This document shows positions 25,536 to 34,823 of a stretch of 64,000 bases of DNA, in pieces. Source of the DNA: Sphingomonas sp. 8AM. Its GTDB lineage: Bacteria > Pseudomonadota > Alphaproteobacteria > Sphingomonadales > Sphingomonadaceae. The stretch is from positions 2,110,127 to 2,174,126 of the forward strand of contig NZ_LR733844.1 of NCBI RefSeq assembly GCF_902506455.1, written 5' to 3'. Position 1 is the first letter of the stretch. Every line of letters starts with the position of its first letter. The position numbers and the translations under genes were made by a program. Under the pieces are notes generated by a model that saw nothing but the letters and a program-made list of their open reading frames with translations, ran no database searches and was not told where the DNA came from.

Positions 25536-27661
25536 GGCCGCGCGCGCCGAAGATCATGACCGAGGCCGCGCAGAGCTACAGCTTCTCGCGCCGCGCCTGG
25601 CTGCTCGGTGCGGGTCAGGCCGGGCTGGGCGCGCTGCTGATCGGGCGGATGGGCTATCTCGCCATCGCGCAGAACGAGCATTACAATCTGCTCGCCGAGA
25701 GCAATCGCGTCAGCATGACGATGATCCCGCCGCGCCGCGGGTGGATCGTCGATCGCTACAATCAGCCGATCGCCAGCAATCGCACCGACTTCCGCGTCGA
25801 CGTCATTCCCGATCGGCTTGAGGACAAGGATCGCGTGCTCGCGCACCTGCGCGGGCTGCTCGGGCTCTCCGACGAGGATCTCGCGCAGATCAACGCCGAG
25901 CTGGAGCACGCCCCCGGCTTCCGCCCGATCGAGATTGCCGAGAACATTGACTGGGAACGCTTCGCCGCGGTGCAGGTCCGCCAGCCTGAATTGCCCGGCG
26001 TCGCGCCGACCCGCGGCTTCGCGCGCCACTATCCCGCTGGCCCGGCGGTCGCGCACCTGATCGGCTATGTCGGCGCTGCCTCCGCCGAACAATATAAGAA
26101 GACCCGCGACCCGCTCTACGTCACGCCCGGCTTCAAGCTCGGCAAGGACGGGCTGGAGAAGACCATGGAGCCGCTGCTGCGCGGCACCGCCGGTGCCAAG
26201 CGCGTCGAGGTCACCGCGCGGGGCAAGCTGGTCAAGGAACTTGCCACCCGCCCCGACGTGCCGGGCCGCACGCTGCGGCTGACGATCGATGCGGGGCTTC
26301 AGGAATATGCGGCACGGCGGATCGGCACCAATTCCGGTTCGGCGGTGGTGTTCGACTGTACCAACGGCGAGATGCTGGCGATGGTCTCGATGCCCGCCTA
26401 CGATCCCAACACCTTCTCCGAAGGCATCAGCCAGCTCGAATGGAAGATGCTCAGCGAGGACGATCACGTCCCGCTCATGAACAAGGTGACCCAAGGCCTC
26501 TATCCGCCGGGTTCGACCGTGAAGCCGATGAACGGGCTGGCGCTGCTCGCCGCCGGCGTCGGAGCGAACGAGCGCGTGTTCTGCTCGGGCGCGATGCGAG
26601 TCGGCAACGGCGTCTTCCATTGCCACAAGCGCCACGGTCACGGCCCGCTCGATCTCAAGAACGCGATCATGCAAAGCTGCGACATCTATTTCTATGAGAT
26701 GGTGCGCCGCGTCGGTTACGACAAAATCGCGCCGATCGCGCGCGAGCTGGGGCTGGGGCAGAAGTTCGACCTGCCCTTCTCCACCCAACGTTACGGCACC
26801 GTACCCGACAGCGCGTGGAAGCGGCGCAAGTACAAGACCGACTGGAAGGTAGCCGATTCGCTCAACGCCTCGATCGGTCAGGGCTATGTGCTCTCCAACC
26901 CGCTCCAGCTGGCGGTGATGGCCAGCCGGCTGGCCTCCGGGCGCAGACTGGTGCCCACGCTGATCCGCGATCCGTTCAAGCCGCAGGCCGAGCTGCTGCC
27001 GATCGACCCCGAGCATTTCCGCATTGTCCGCGAGGCGATGGACGGCGTCGTCAATCATGGCGGCACCGGGGGGGCGGCGCGGATGCTGGTGCCCGGTGTC
27101 GCGATCGCGGCCAAGACCGGCACCGCGCAGGTCCGCCGCATCACGATGGCGGAACGGCGCTCCGGCGTGCTCAAGAACGGGCAATTGCCGTTCAAGCTGC
27201 GCGATCACGCGCTATTCGTCTGCTTCGCCCCCTATGACAATCCGCGCTATGCCGCGGCGGTCGTGCTCGAACATAACGGCCATACGGTCCGCAACCTCGA
27301 CACGCCGATGATCGGCCGCGACATCATGACCTATCTGTTCGACCGCGACCGCGCGATGAAGAGCCTTGCCGAGGTCGAGCCGACCTGGGGTGGCGACATC
27401 GCGACGCGCATGGCCGCGCAGCGTGCCGCCTATCGCGCCGCCCACCCGCCGGCGCCCCCGGTGATCGACGACGACGACGTGCCCGCCTCGAACTCGCCCG
27501 CCGTCGAGGCCGCGACCGACGCGTCCAACGCGAGCGCCGAGGCGACCGCGCGCGACGTGGCGGCCGGCGACGGCCCGGCGCGCACCGGCTCGCCCGAACC
27601 CGACAACGAGGGCGAGCGCCGCGCCACTCCGCTCGACCGCGCCGCGGACCCGCAACGGTGA
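25532..27661 (+). CDS. mrdA: Penicillin-binding protein 2 (elongasome transpeptidase)
   Basis: A 709-residue class B PBP. ATG 25532 overlaps the mreD stop. Membrane anchor at about 22-46, pedestal domain with RRGWIVDRYNQPIASN, then the transpeptidase with Ser328-x-x-Lys331 (PPGSTVKPMNG), a Ser-Cys-Asp motif (MQSCDIYFYE) and KTGTAQV. It crosslinks side-wall peptidoglycan with RodA. After the catalytic domain a tail of roughly 80 residues is low-complexity, Ala/Asp/Glu/Pro-rich (IDDDDVPASN, NASAEATARDV), longer than in the enterobacterial protein. Its last codons overlap rodA. Confidence 0.96.
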   Translation: MRPRAPKIMTEAAQSYSFSRRAWLLGAGQAGLGALLIGRMGYLAIAQNEHYNLLAESNRVSMTMIPPRRGWIVDRYNQPIASNRTDFRVDVIPDRLEDKDRVLAHLRGLLGLSDEDLAQINAELEHAPGFRPIEIAENIDWERFAAVQVRQPELPGVAPTRGFARHYPAGPAVAHLIGYVGAASAEQYKKTRDPLYVTPGFKLGKDGLEKTMEPLLRGTAGAKRVEVTARGKLVKELATRPDVPGRTLRLTIDAGLQEYAARRIGTNSGSAVVFDCTNGEMLAMVSMPAYDPNTFSEGISQLEWKMLSEDDHVPLMNKVTQGLYPPGSTVKPMNGLALLAAGVGANERVFCSGAMRVGNGVFHCHKRHGHGPLDLKNAIMQSCDIYFYEMVRRVGYDKIAPIARELGLGQKFDLPFSTQRYGTVPDSAWKRRKYKTDWKVADSLNASIGQGYVLSNPLQLAVMASRLASGRRLVPTLIRDPFKPQAELLPIDPEHFRIVREAMDGVVNHGGTGGAARMLVPGVAIAAKTGTAQVRRITMAERRSGVLKNGQLPFKLRDHALFVCFAPYDNPRYAAAVVLEHNGHTVRNLDTPMIGRDIMTYLFDRDRAMKSLAEVEPTWGGDIATRMAAQRAAYRAAHPPAPPVIDDDDVPASNSPAVEAATDASNASAEATARDVAAGDGPARTGSPEPDNEGERRATPLDRAADPQR

Positions 27662-28770
27662 GCGGCTTCGTCCCCGCTCCGCTGGCGGTGCTGCCGTGGC
27701 GGATTCTGCTGCTGGTCACCGCGATCGGCGGCTTCGGGCTCGTCGTCCTCTATTCCGCCGCCGGGGGAAGCCTGCGCCCGTGGGTGATCCCGCAGGGGCT
27801 GCGCTTCGCGATGTTCATGATCGGGGCCGTGGCGCTGTCGCGCGTGCCGCTCGACTGGTGGAAGAAATCGGCCTTCTACATCTACGGCACCTTCCTGATC
27901 CTGCTGATCCTCGTCGAGCTGCTGGGTGCGGTGCGCGGCGGCAGTCAGCGCTGGCTCGGTTTCGGTCCGATCCGCATCCAGCCGTCCGAGATGATGAAGC
28001 TGGCGATCGTGTTGGCGCTCGCGCGCTTCTACGACCTGCTTCCTGCCGCCGAGACGCGCCGTTTCCAGGCGATCTGGCCGGCGGCGGTGCTGATCGGGAT
28101 GCCGGCGCTGATCGTCATGGCACAGCCCGATCTGGGCACCGGGCTGATGATCTGCGCCGGTGGCGCGACGCTGATGTTCCTCGCCGGCGTCCCGCTACGG
28201 CTGTTCGTCGGCGGCGCCCTGGCCGTGGCGACCGCGATCCCGCTCGCCTTCAACTATGTCCTCCACGAATATCAGCGTCACCGCATCCTGATCTTCATGG
28301 ACCCGGAAAGCGACCCGCTCGGCACCGGCTATCACATCAGCCAGTCGAAGATCGCGATCGGTTCGGGCGGGCTGTTCGGCAAGGGCTTCCTGCAGGGCAC
28401 GCAAAGCCACCTCGATTATCTGCCTGAAGGCCACACCGACTTCGTCTTCGCGACGATGGCGGAGGAGTGGGGGCTGGCAGGCGGCGCCTTCCTCATCATC
28501 GCCTTCCTGCTCGTTATTCGCTGGGGCGTGAACGTCGGCGTGCGCGCCGAGGATCGCTTTGCCAAGCTCGCCGCGGCCGGTCTGGCGACGACGATCTTCT
28601 TTTACATGGCGATCAACCTGATGATGGTGATGGGGCTGGCGCCGGTGGTCGGTATCCCTTTGCCGCTGGTCAGTTTTGGCGGCTCGGCGCAAATGACCGT
28701 GCTGATCTCGCTCGGCATCCTGATGGGGATCGACCGTTCGATCTCGACGCGTCAACCGACGCGCTGGTGA
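27658..28770 (+). CDS. rodA: RodA peptidoglycan glycosyltransferase (SEDS family)
   Basis: A 370-residue polytopic membrane protein starting at GTG 27658 within the mrdA stop (GTGA). SEDS hallmarks are present: GSQRWLGFGPIRIQPSEMMK, QPDLGTGL, YHISQSKIAIGSGGLFGKGF, LPEGHTDFVFATMAEEWG and GIPLPLVSFGGSA. It polymerises glycan strands together with PBP2. Last gene of the mre cluster. Confidence 0.96.
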   Translation: MSGFVPAPLAVLPWRILLLVTAIGGFGLVVLYSAAGGSLRPWVIPQGLRFAMFMIGAVALSRVPLDWWKKSAFYIYGTFLILLILVELLGAVRGGSQRWLGFGPIRIQPSEMMKLAIVLALARFYDLLPAAETRRFQAIWPAAVLIGMPALIVMAQPDLGTGLMICAGGATLMFLAGVPLRLFVGGALAVATAIPLAFNYVLHEYQRHRILIFMDPESDPLGTGYHISQSKIAIGSGGLFGKGFLQGTQSHLDYLPEGHTDFVFATMAEEWGLAGGAFLIIAFLLVIRWGVNVGVRAEDRFAKLAAAGLATTIFFYMAINLMMVMGLAPVVGIPLPLVSFGGSAQMTVLISLGILMGIDRSISTRQPTRW

Positions 28771-28789
28771 AAAAAGTCAAAAAAGGGGT

Positions 28790-28816
28790 TTGCGAATCCG
28801 GGAAGCGCTGTTAGAG
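28790..28816 (+). promoter_or_regulatory. Candidate tRNA-Lys promoter
   Basis: TTGCGA (28790-28795) and TTAGAG (28811-28816) are 15 bases apart, behind an A-rich stretch (28771-28784), about 55 bases upstream of the tRNA. A 9-bp inverted repeat (28800-28808 with 28819-28827) overlaps it and could be the rodA terminator, so the two uses compete. Short spacing makes the call tentative. Confidence 0.4.
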
Positions 28817-28870
28817 GCGCGCTTCCCGATCGCGGGGCGGTTCTTCGGAAACGCTTCTCCCACGATCGCT

Positions 28871-28946
<76 letters not shown>

Positions 28947-28953
28947 GTTTCCT

Positions 28954-28990
28954 CAACGGCCTTGCGAGCAATCGCGAGGCCGTTGTTTTT
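28954..28990 (+). terminator. Strong Rho-independent terminator after tRNA-Lys
   Basis: A 14-bp stem (28954-28967 with 28972-28985, one G-U pair), GCAA tetraloop and a T5 run at 28986-28990. Confidence 0.92.
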
Positions 28991-29440
28991 CGGTCGGGCG
29001 TCACCGCGACGCGTAGAAACCGGACAACGGCGCTGCCAGCCTTCAGTGAGATCGGCCTGGCACGCGGCAGCAGTCTCGCCCTTGCCTCTGCCGCGCAAAC
29101 ATATAGGCAGCCATCTGGCCATTTCGCTTCCGTATGGCCCTGTCGAACCGGTCGGACGAGTCGGCTAACGTTCCTCGCCGTCGAGGCGTCCCGCCCTGGC
29201 TCCGGCACATCATTTCTCGTAGGAGCAAATAAGGCAGCCTCGCTCCCGTATATGCTCGTGCAAGCCGTACGGTCATGCCCAGCGACCGCCTTCATCGCTG
29301 TTTCATCTCAGTGGTTTGTCTCGCCAGCTTTGACGAAGACGCTTGCCAATTCCTGCGCGCCTGCTAGGCGAATGTAGGAGTAATGGCCGACGACAGATCG
29401 GCCATCTTGAGACGTCACGACAAAAATGGGGAGGATCACC
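28991..29440. other. Intergenic leader region without a recognisable gene
   Basis: About 450 bases between the tRNA terminator and the next receptor. No frame has family-like sequence or a good ribosome site. Near the right end an 8-bp inverted repeat (ATGGCCGA 29383-29390 with TCGGCCAT 29398-29405) lies in the receptor leader, and GGGGAGGA at 29428-29435 is the ribosome site. Base composition is less GC-rich than in the flanking genes. Confidence 0.6.
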
Positions 29441-32317
29441 ATGGCACCCAAGCTGCTTTTCCTGGCATCGGTCTCGGCCGCATCGCTGCTCGCCGCTTCG
29501 CCGGCGGTCGCACAAAGCGAGGCGGGTGCCGCCGTCGCCTCACCCGGCACCGCGCAGGCGATCGACGGCAGCCAGCCGCCCGCCGCGCAGGAGCAATCGC
29601 CCGATGACATCGTCGTCACCGGCGTCCGCGCCTCGATCGTCGGCGCGATCAACCGCCGTCGCGAATCGACGCAGATCGTCGACTCGGTCGTTGCCGAGGA
29701 TGTCGGCAAGCTGCCCGACAACAACGTCGTCGAGGCGCTGCAGCGCGTCACCGGCGTGCAGGTCACCGATCGCGGTCAGGGCGAAGCCGCCGGCATCCAG
29801 ATCCGCGGCCTCCCCGACGCCCTGACCACACTCAACGGCCGCAACATCTTCACCGCAGCCGGTCAGTCCTTCTCGTTGCAGGACATCTCGGCCAACCTCA
29901 TCAAGCGCGTCGACATCTTCAAGACGCGTGCCGCCGACCAGATCGAGACCGGCCTGGCCGGGCAGGTCGACGTGGTGACGCGCCGCCCGTTCGATTTCGA
30001 CGGCTTCGCGATCTCGGCGCTGGCGCGCGGGATCTATGATCAGGAAGCCGACAAGTTCAATCCGAACGGTGCCTTGCTCATCAGCGATCGCTGGGAAACC
30101 GGGATCGGCGACATCGGCGTGCTGGTCAACGGCAGCTACACGCGCTCGAAGTTCCGCACGATGTCGACCACTGCGGGCGCGTTCGTGCCGTTCGCGACGC
30201 TCAATCCGCCGGCGGGCAGCGGGCTGGCCGGCTTCCAGCGGATTTTCCCGGCGGCAACCGACCCGCTCACCGGGCAGTTCATCAACGCGCCTGCGCTCGG
30301 CAATTGGCAGGTCGGCACCGAGACGGGCCTCCCGACTGCGCCGGGTTCGACGATCAACGTCAATGGCGTCGATACGCCCTATTACCTGTCGCGTGACGCG
30401 GTGTTCAGCTCCGACCTGTACGGCAAGCGCGAGCGTCCGTCGGTCAACGTCGCGCTGCAATGGGCGCCGAACAGCAGCTCGGTGTACACCGCCGAGGCCT
30501 ATTACGCCGGCTTCCGCAACGAGACGTTCAACAGCCTCCAGTTCAGCTTCGTCGACTTCTGGGCGAACCCGGTCGCGCCGGAAGTGTACGACGGCACCAA
30601 TATCGTGAAGTCGCGCGTCGCCAACAGCGTCTACGGCTTCAACAGCGCCGATTATTCGCGCAGCCAGACCGACAGCTTCGTCTATGCGCTGAACGGCAAG
30701 TGGGACGTCGGCGAGCATGGCGGGATCGTCGCCGACGTCGCCTATCAGACCAGCACCAACAAGACCGCGTTCTTCGCGATGCGGACCGATCGGGTCGCGA
30801 ACCAGATCACCACCGACTTCAATGCCGGTGGCGGCATCCCGTCCTACCATTTCGACAATGACGCGCTGCTCGCCGATCCGAGCGTGTGGAACGTCGCGCA
30901 ATTGTATGACAATTCCGGCCGTGACAAGGGCAGCGCGATTACCGGGACGCTTGATGGCTTCTACCGTTGGGACACCGGCTTCCTGCGCCAGATCAAGGCC
31001 GGCTTCCGCTTCGACAATCGGCGTGCGTCGAGCGAGATCCGCACCGCCGATGCCGCCGCGCTCAACCGCCCGCTCTCCAGCCTGCCGGCGGGTGCGACGT
31101 TCACCAATTCGGACTTCTTCGAAGGTCGCGGCGACGTCCCGACCAGCTGGGTCTCGGCGAACGGCTATTACAATTACGCCAATGCCGATCAGATCCGCGG
31201 GCTGTACGGGCTGAAGACGTCGGATCAGCTGACGCTGACCAAGGTGTTCGACGTCGATGAGACGACGCTCGCCGCCTATATGCAGGCTGACGCGCAGGTC
31301 ACGATCTTCGGGCGTCCGCTGAACCTGCAGGGTGGCTTCCGCTACGTCACCGTCGATACCGACGCGACGTTCCGCGATCGCTTCAACAACGGCGCGATCT
31401 CACGCGCCTCGCCGGGATCGGCGCGCTTCCTGCCGAGCTTCACCGCGCGCTACGACATTACGTCGGCGATCCGCGCGCGCTTCAACTATGGCGAGACATT
31501 GCGTCGTCCGAACTTTGGCGACATCAATCCGAACTTCAATCTCGTCGGCGATCTGACCAACGTCGGGTACGGCAGCGGGTCGGCGGGCACCGCCGGGCTG
31601 AAGCCGACCACGTCGAAGAATTATGACGTGGCACTGGAATGGTATTTCGATCGCAGCAGCGCGATCACCGTCACCGGCTTCCGCCGCGAGATCGACGGAC
31701 TGGTCGTTCCGGTCAGCCAGCTCGAATCTATCCCCAACAACGGCATCGTCGCCGGCGCGACGAACAATTTCGTCATCAGCCGTCCGGCGAATGCCTCGAA
31801 CGGCGTGCTCAAGGGCGTCGAGGTCGGGCTCACCTATTTCCCGACCTACCTGCCATCCGTGCTGAACGGGCTTGGCTTCCAGGGCAGCCTGACATTGCTC
31901 GACTCAGACCAGAACGTGCCGATCTACAACAATTCGGGGCAGCAGGTCGGCGAGCAGCGTTCGGGCTTCTTCGGCGTGTCGGACCTCTCGTACAACGCCA
32001 CTTTGGCCTATGATAATGGCCCGGTCGGCGCGCGGCTGTCCTATGTCTACCGCAACGCGTGGCAGGCCCGCTACGAGGCACGGCTGTTCGCCAATCCGCT
32101 CGGCGTGTGGCGTCGCGCGGAGGCGAGCCTCGATCTTCAGCTGACCGCGCGGCTGACCGACCGGCTTGGCCTCACCTTCGACGCGGTCAACCTGACACGC
32201 ACGAAGCAGCAGGAATATTACCGCTTCGACAATGTCGGCGACAAGGATCGCTACAACCTCGGCACGGTGCTGATCCCGCGCACCTTCGCGGTCGGCGTCC
32301 GCTACAGCTTCAACTGA
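29441..32317 (+). CDS. TonB-dependent receptor, Xanthomonas/Caulobacter carbohydrate type
   Basis: A 958-residue receptor starting at ATG 29441 behind GGGGAGGA. Signal peptide ends at SPAVAQ; TonB box DDIVVTGVRAS; plug with NNVVEALQRVTGVQVTDRGQ and a KTRAADQIETGLAGQVDVVT block characteristic of the large sugar-linked receptor family of Xanthomonas and Caulobacter; barrel ending in VGVRYSF plus Asn. The next gene is an arabinanase lipoprotein, so the cargo is probably an arabino-oligosaccharide, an inference from context. Confidence 0.88.
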   Translation: MAPKLLFLASVSAASLLAASPAVAQSEAGAAVASPGTAQAIDGSQPPAAQEQSPDDIVVTGVRASIVGAINRRRESTQIVDSVVAEDVGKLPDNNVVEALQRVTGVQVTDRGQGEAAGIQIRGLPDALTTLNGRNIFTAAGQSFSLQDISANLIKRVDIFKTRAADQIETGLAGQVDVVTRRPFDFDGFAISALARGIYDQEADKFNPNGALLISDRWETGIGDIGVLVNGSYTRSKFRTMSTTAGAFVPFATLNPPAGSGLAGFQRIFPAATDPLTGQFINAPALGNWQVGTETGLPTAPGSTINVNGVDTPYYLSRDAVFSSDLYGKRERPSVNVALQWAPNSSSVYTAEAYYAGFRNETFNSLQFSFVDFWANPVAPEVYDGTNIVKSRVANSVYGFNSADYSRSQTDSFVYALNGKWDVGEHGGIVADVAYQTSTNKTAFFAMRTDRVANQITTDFNAGGGIPSYHFDNDALLADPSVWNVAQLYDNSGRDKGSAITGTLDGFYRWDTGFLRQIKAGFRFDNRRASSEIRTADAAALNRPLSSLPAGATFTNSDFFEGRGDVPTSWVSANGYYNYANADQIRGLYGLKTSDQLTLTKVFDVDETTLAAYMQADAQVTIFGRPLNLQGGFRYVTVDTDATFRDRFNNGAISRASPGSARFLPSFTARYDITSAIRARFNYGETLRRPNFGDINPNFNLVGDLTNVGYGSGSAGTAGLKPTTSKNYDVALEWYFDRSSAITVTGFRREIDGLVVPVSQLESIPNNGIVAGATNNFVISRPANASNGVLKGVEVGLTYFPTYLPSVLNGLGFQGSLTLLDSDQNVPIYNNSGQQVGEQRSGFFGVSDLSYNATLAYDNGPVGARLSYVYRNAWQARYEARLFANPLGVWRRAEASLDLQLTARLTDRLGLTFDAVNLTRTKQQEYYRFDNVGDKDRYNLGTVLIPRTFAVGVRYSFN

Positions 32318-32324
32318 CCTCATC

Positions 32325-32352
32325 AAGGGGCGGACCAGCCGGTCCGCCCCTT
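32325..32352 (+). terminator. Hairpin between receptor and arabinanase genes
   Basis: A perfect 12-bp stem (32325-32336 with 32341-32352) around AGCC, followed by TCTTCT. It lies between two codirectional genes and so may attenuate rather than fully stop transcription into the arabinanase gene. Confidence 0.8.
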
Positions 32353-32376
32353 TCTTCTGTCGCAAAGGAATTTGCC

Positions 32377-33468
32377 GTGAAGCGCTTCCCCACGCTCGCG
32401 TTGCTCCTGCTCGCCTCCGGTTGCGGCGGCAGCGACGGCGCGCCGTCCGCCAGCACCGCCCCGTCCGCCACGCCGACCCCGGTGCCGTCACCGACGCCCT
32501 CGCCCAGCCCTGCACCCACGCCCACGCCAACCGCCAGCGCCACGCTCGCGCTCACCGGCAATTTCGCGCCCGCGCACGATCCGGCGATCCTGAAGGACGG
32601 CAACACCTATTACCTGTTTACCACCGGCAATGCCGGCGATGCCGAGGGGCTGCTCGCGCTGCGCACCTCCACCGACCTGCGTGACTGGACGCTGCGCGGC
32701 GGCAGCTACACCGCGCTGCCGGCGTGGACCGCCACCGCGGTGCCGGGCGCGACCGGCATGTGGGCGCCCGACATTTCGAAGGTCGGTAACGAGTACCGGC
32801 TCTATTATTCGATCTCGACCTTCGGGAAGAACCAGTCGGCGATCGGTCTCGCCACCGCGACGGTCATCGACCCTGCCAGGCCGGCCGCCAACTGGGTCGA
32901 CCGCGGCCCGGTGGTGCAGTCGCAGACCAGCGACGATTACAATGCGATCGACCCGATGGCGTTCACCGACACCGACGGCCGCGCATGGCTGGCGTTCGGC
33001 AGTTTCTGGACCGGGATAAAGCTGATCCGGCTCGATCCGGCGACGGGCTTGCGGCTGTCCGGCGATTCCGCGCCGCGCGCGCTGGCGCAGCGCCCCTTCC
33101 CCGGCGCGATCGAGGCACCGTACATCATCCGCCACGGTAATTTCTATTATCTGTTCGTGTCGTTCGACACCTGCTGCGCGGGTGCGAACAGCACCTACAA
33201 CACCGTCGTCGGCCGCGCATCGGCACCCGATGGCCCGTATGTCGATCGTGACGGCACGCCGATGCTACAGGGCGGAGGCACGCCGGTGCTCGGCAACGGG
33301 CAAAGCGACGGCAGCCGCTTTGTCGGGCGCGGGCACGTCGCGGTGCTGCAACAGGCGGACGGCGACTATATCGTCTACCACGCCTATGACCGGCAGAAGA
33401 ACGGCTTTCCGACACTCCAGATCCAGCCGCTGACGTGGAGCGCGGACGGCTGGCCGGGCGTGCAATAG
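32377..33468 (+). CDS. GH43 arabinan endo-1,5-alpha-L-arabinosidase, lipoprotein
   Basis: A 363-residue protein from GTG 32377. Signal peptide with lipobox (LLLLASGCGG), then a low-complexity Pro/Ser/Thr linker (about 30-60), then a five-bladed GH43 propeller. The three catalytic carboxylates sit in AHDPAILKDG, YNAIDPMAF and GAIEAPYIIRHG, and GMWAPDISKVGNEYRLYYS is typical of endo-arabinanases. It would be anchored to the membrane and cut the arabinan side chains of pectin. Preceded by its likely partner receptor. Confidence 0.88.
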   Translation: MKRFPTLALLLLASGCGGSDGAPSASTAPSATPTPVPSPTPSPSPAPTPTPTASATLALTGNFAPAHDPAILKDGNTYYLFTTGNAGDAEGLLALRTSTDLRDWTLRGGSYTALPAWTATAVPGATGMWAPDISKVGNEYRLYYSISTFGKNQSAIGLATATVIDPARPAANWVDRGPVVQSQTSDDYNAIDPMAFTDTDGRAWLAFGSFWTGIKLIRLDPATGLRLSGDSAPRALAQRPFPGAIEAPYIIRHGNFYYLFVSFDTCCAGANSTYNTVVGRASAPDGPYVDRDGTPMLQGGGTPVLGNGQSDGSRFVGRGHVAVLQQADGDYIVYHAYDRQKNGFPTLQIQPLTWSADGWPGVQ

Positions 33469-33483
33469 CCAGTCGTTGACCGT

Positions 33484-33510
33484 GTCGCCCCGGACAGTGA
33501 CCGGGGTGAC
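33484..33510. terminator. Inverted repeat between convergent genes
   Basis: A 10-bp near-perfect stem (33484-33493 with 33501-33510) around a seven-base loop, between the end of the arabinanase and the end of the reverse STAS-like gene. A bidirectional terminator is likely; no T-run. Confidence 0.5.
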
Positions 33511-33523
33511 GGACGCTGCGACG

Positions 33524-33898
33524 TCAGCCGGCGTACAACCAGGCGCGCGCGTCCTCGACGTTGTCGAACAAGGCGCAGCGCTCGTCCGCGATGCGCTTCA
33601 CCTGCATCCGGTGCAGCGGGCCCGAGAACACCAGCGCGATCCGCTTCGAGGGCGAATCGGGCCGCACCATCTTCGCAAAATCGGCGACGACGGTTTGCGG
33701 CAGCACGTTCTTGCGCTTCATATCGATCAGCGTCCGCAGATAGCCATGCCGGGTGCCAGCCGCCAGCATCTGCCGCAACGTCACTGCGACCTCCGCACCG
33801 AAGCGCGCCGACACGGCCGAATCCCAGTCGCCCGCCAGCGTCAGTTTCAGGAATTCTCCCGGCGCGTCGGCTTCGATATGGAAGGTGGGCGGTGTCAT
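33524..33898 (-). CDS. STAS/SpoIIAA-like small protein
   Basis: A 124-residue cytoplasmic protein with alternating strands and helices: FLKLTLAGDWDS, YLRTLIDMKRKNVLPQ, RIALVFSGPL and ALFDNVEDARAWL. This layout matches the SpoIIAA-like STAS families of unknown role in proteobacteria. ATG 33898 has AAAGGGG directly against it, which is too close, so the true start may be a few codons away. It is divergent from the dienelactone hydrolase-type gene and shows no obvious tie to sugar metabolism. Confidence 0.6.
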   Translation of the reverse strand: MTPPTFHIEADAPGEFLKLTLAGDWDSAVSARFGAEVAVTLRQMLAAGTRHGYLRTLIDMKRKNVLPQTVVADFAKMVRPDSPSKRIALVFSGPLHRMQVKRIADERCALFDNVEDARAWLYAG

Positions 33899-33959
33899 CC
33901 CCTTTGATCGCACACCAATGCTTGCATAATCGTTTCCCCGACACGTCAGAAAGGCCGCC

Positions 33960-34703
33960 ATGATCCTGCGCAGCGATGAAATGCTCACCGTCGAGGTGCC
34001 GGGCAGCGGTGCGATGCAGATGCACCTGTTCCGTCCGGTCGCGGAGGGACGTTATCCGGGCGTGCTGCTCTATTCGGAAATCTATCAGGTCACCCCGCCG
34101 ATCCGGCGGCTGGCGGCGATGCTGGCGGGCAACGGCTATGCCGTCGCGGTCCCCGAGGTCTATCACGAGTATGAACCCGCCGGAACCGTGCTCGCCTATG
34201 ACGCGGCCGGGACCGAGCGCGGCAACGCGCTGAAGTTCACCAAGCCGGTCGCGTCCTTCGATGCCGACGCCACCGCCGCGATCGGCGCGCTGGCGGCGCA
34301 TCCCGCCTGCACGGGGAAGCTGGCGACGTTCGGCGTCTGCCTCGGCGGGCATCTCGCGTGCCGCGCCGCGCTCGACCCGCGCGTGGCGGCGGCGGCGTGC
34401 TTCTATCCGACCGACATCCACTCGGGCGCGCTCGGAGAAGGGCGGAGCGACGACACGCTGGCGCGGCTGGCGGAGCTGGAGGCCGAACTGATGCTGGTGT
34501 GGGGACGGCAGGACCCGCACGTCCCGCTCGACGGCCGCGCCGCGATCCGCGCCCGGCTGGAGGCGGTCGGCGCCAGCTACGAATGGCACGAATGGAACGC
34601 GCAGCACGCCTTCCTGCGGGACGAAGGCCCCCGCTACGACCCCGCGCTGTTCCTGCAGGCGATGATGCAGACACTCGCCTTCTTCCGCCGCACGATCGGG
34701 TGA
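33960..34703 (+). CDS. Dienelactone hydrolase family protein
   Basis: A 247-residue alpha/beta hydrolase. The DLH-type triad is visible: Cys127 (FGVCLGGH), Asp185 (WGRQDPHVP) and His216 (WNAQHAFLRD). The family hydrolyses cyclic or activated esters; within this locus it might act on ester substituents or a lactone formed during uronate breakdown, but that is speculative. Divergently transcribed from the STAS-like gene with a 61-base gap. Confidence 0.85.
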   Translation: MILRSDEMLTVEVPGSGAMQMHLFRPVAEGRYPGVLLYSEIYQVTPPIRRLAAMLAGNGYAVAVPEVYHEYEPAGTVLAYDAAGTERGNALKFTKPVASFDADATAAIGALAAHPACTGKLATFGVCLGGHLACRAALDPRVAAAACFYPTDIHSGALGEGRSDDTLARLAELEAELMLVWGRQDPHVPLDGRAAIRARLEAVGASYEWHEWNAQHAFLRDEGPRYDPALFLQAMMQTLAFFRRTIG

Positions 34704-34710
34704 TCACCTC

Positions 34711-34785
34711 GTCATTGCGAGCGTAGCGAAGCAATCCAGGGCCGGATCAGGACGCCCTGGATTGCTTCGCTACGCTCGCAATGAC
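34711..34785. repeat. 75-bp palindromic repeat, copy 1 (perfect 32-bp arms)
   Basis: Arms 34711-34742 and 34754-34785 are exact reverse complements around an 11-base loop; ends are GTCATTGCGAGCG and its complement. A nearly identical 75-bp copy is at 45022-45096. Both copies lie between convergent genes, so the element may serve as a bidirectional terminator or mRNA 3' stabiliser. Confidence 0.95.
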
Positions 34786-34823
34786 GAATGAAGGCCGGAT
34801 CAGCTATCCTCCGCAGCTTACCG

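Noticed and set aside
28800..28827. rodA Rho-independent terminator
   Set aside because: The 9-bp repeat lacks a T-run and overlaps the likely tRNA promoter, so it is mentioned there and not listed as a terminator.
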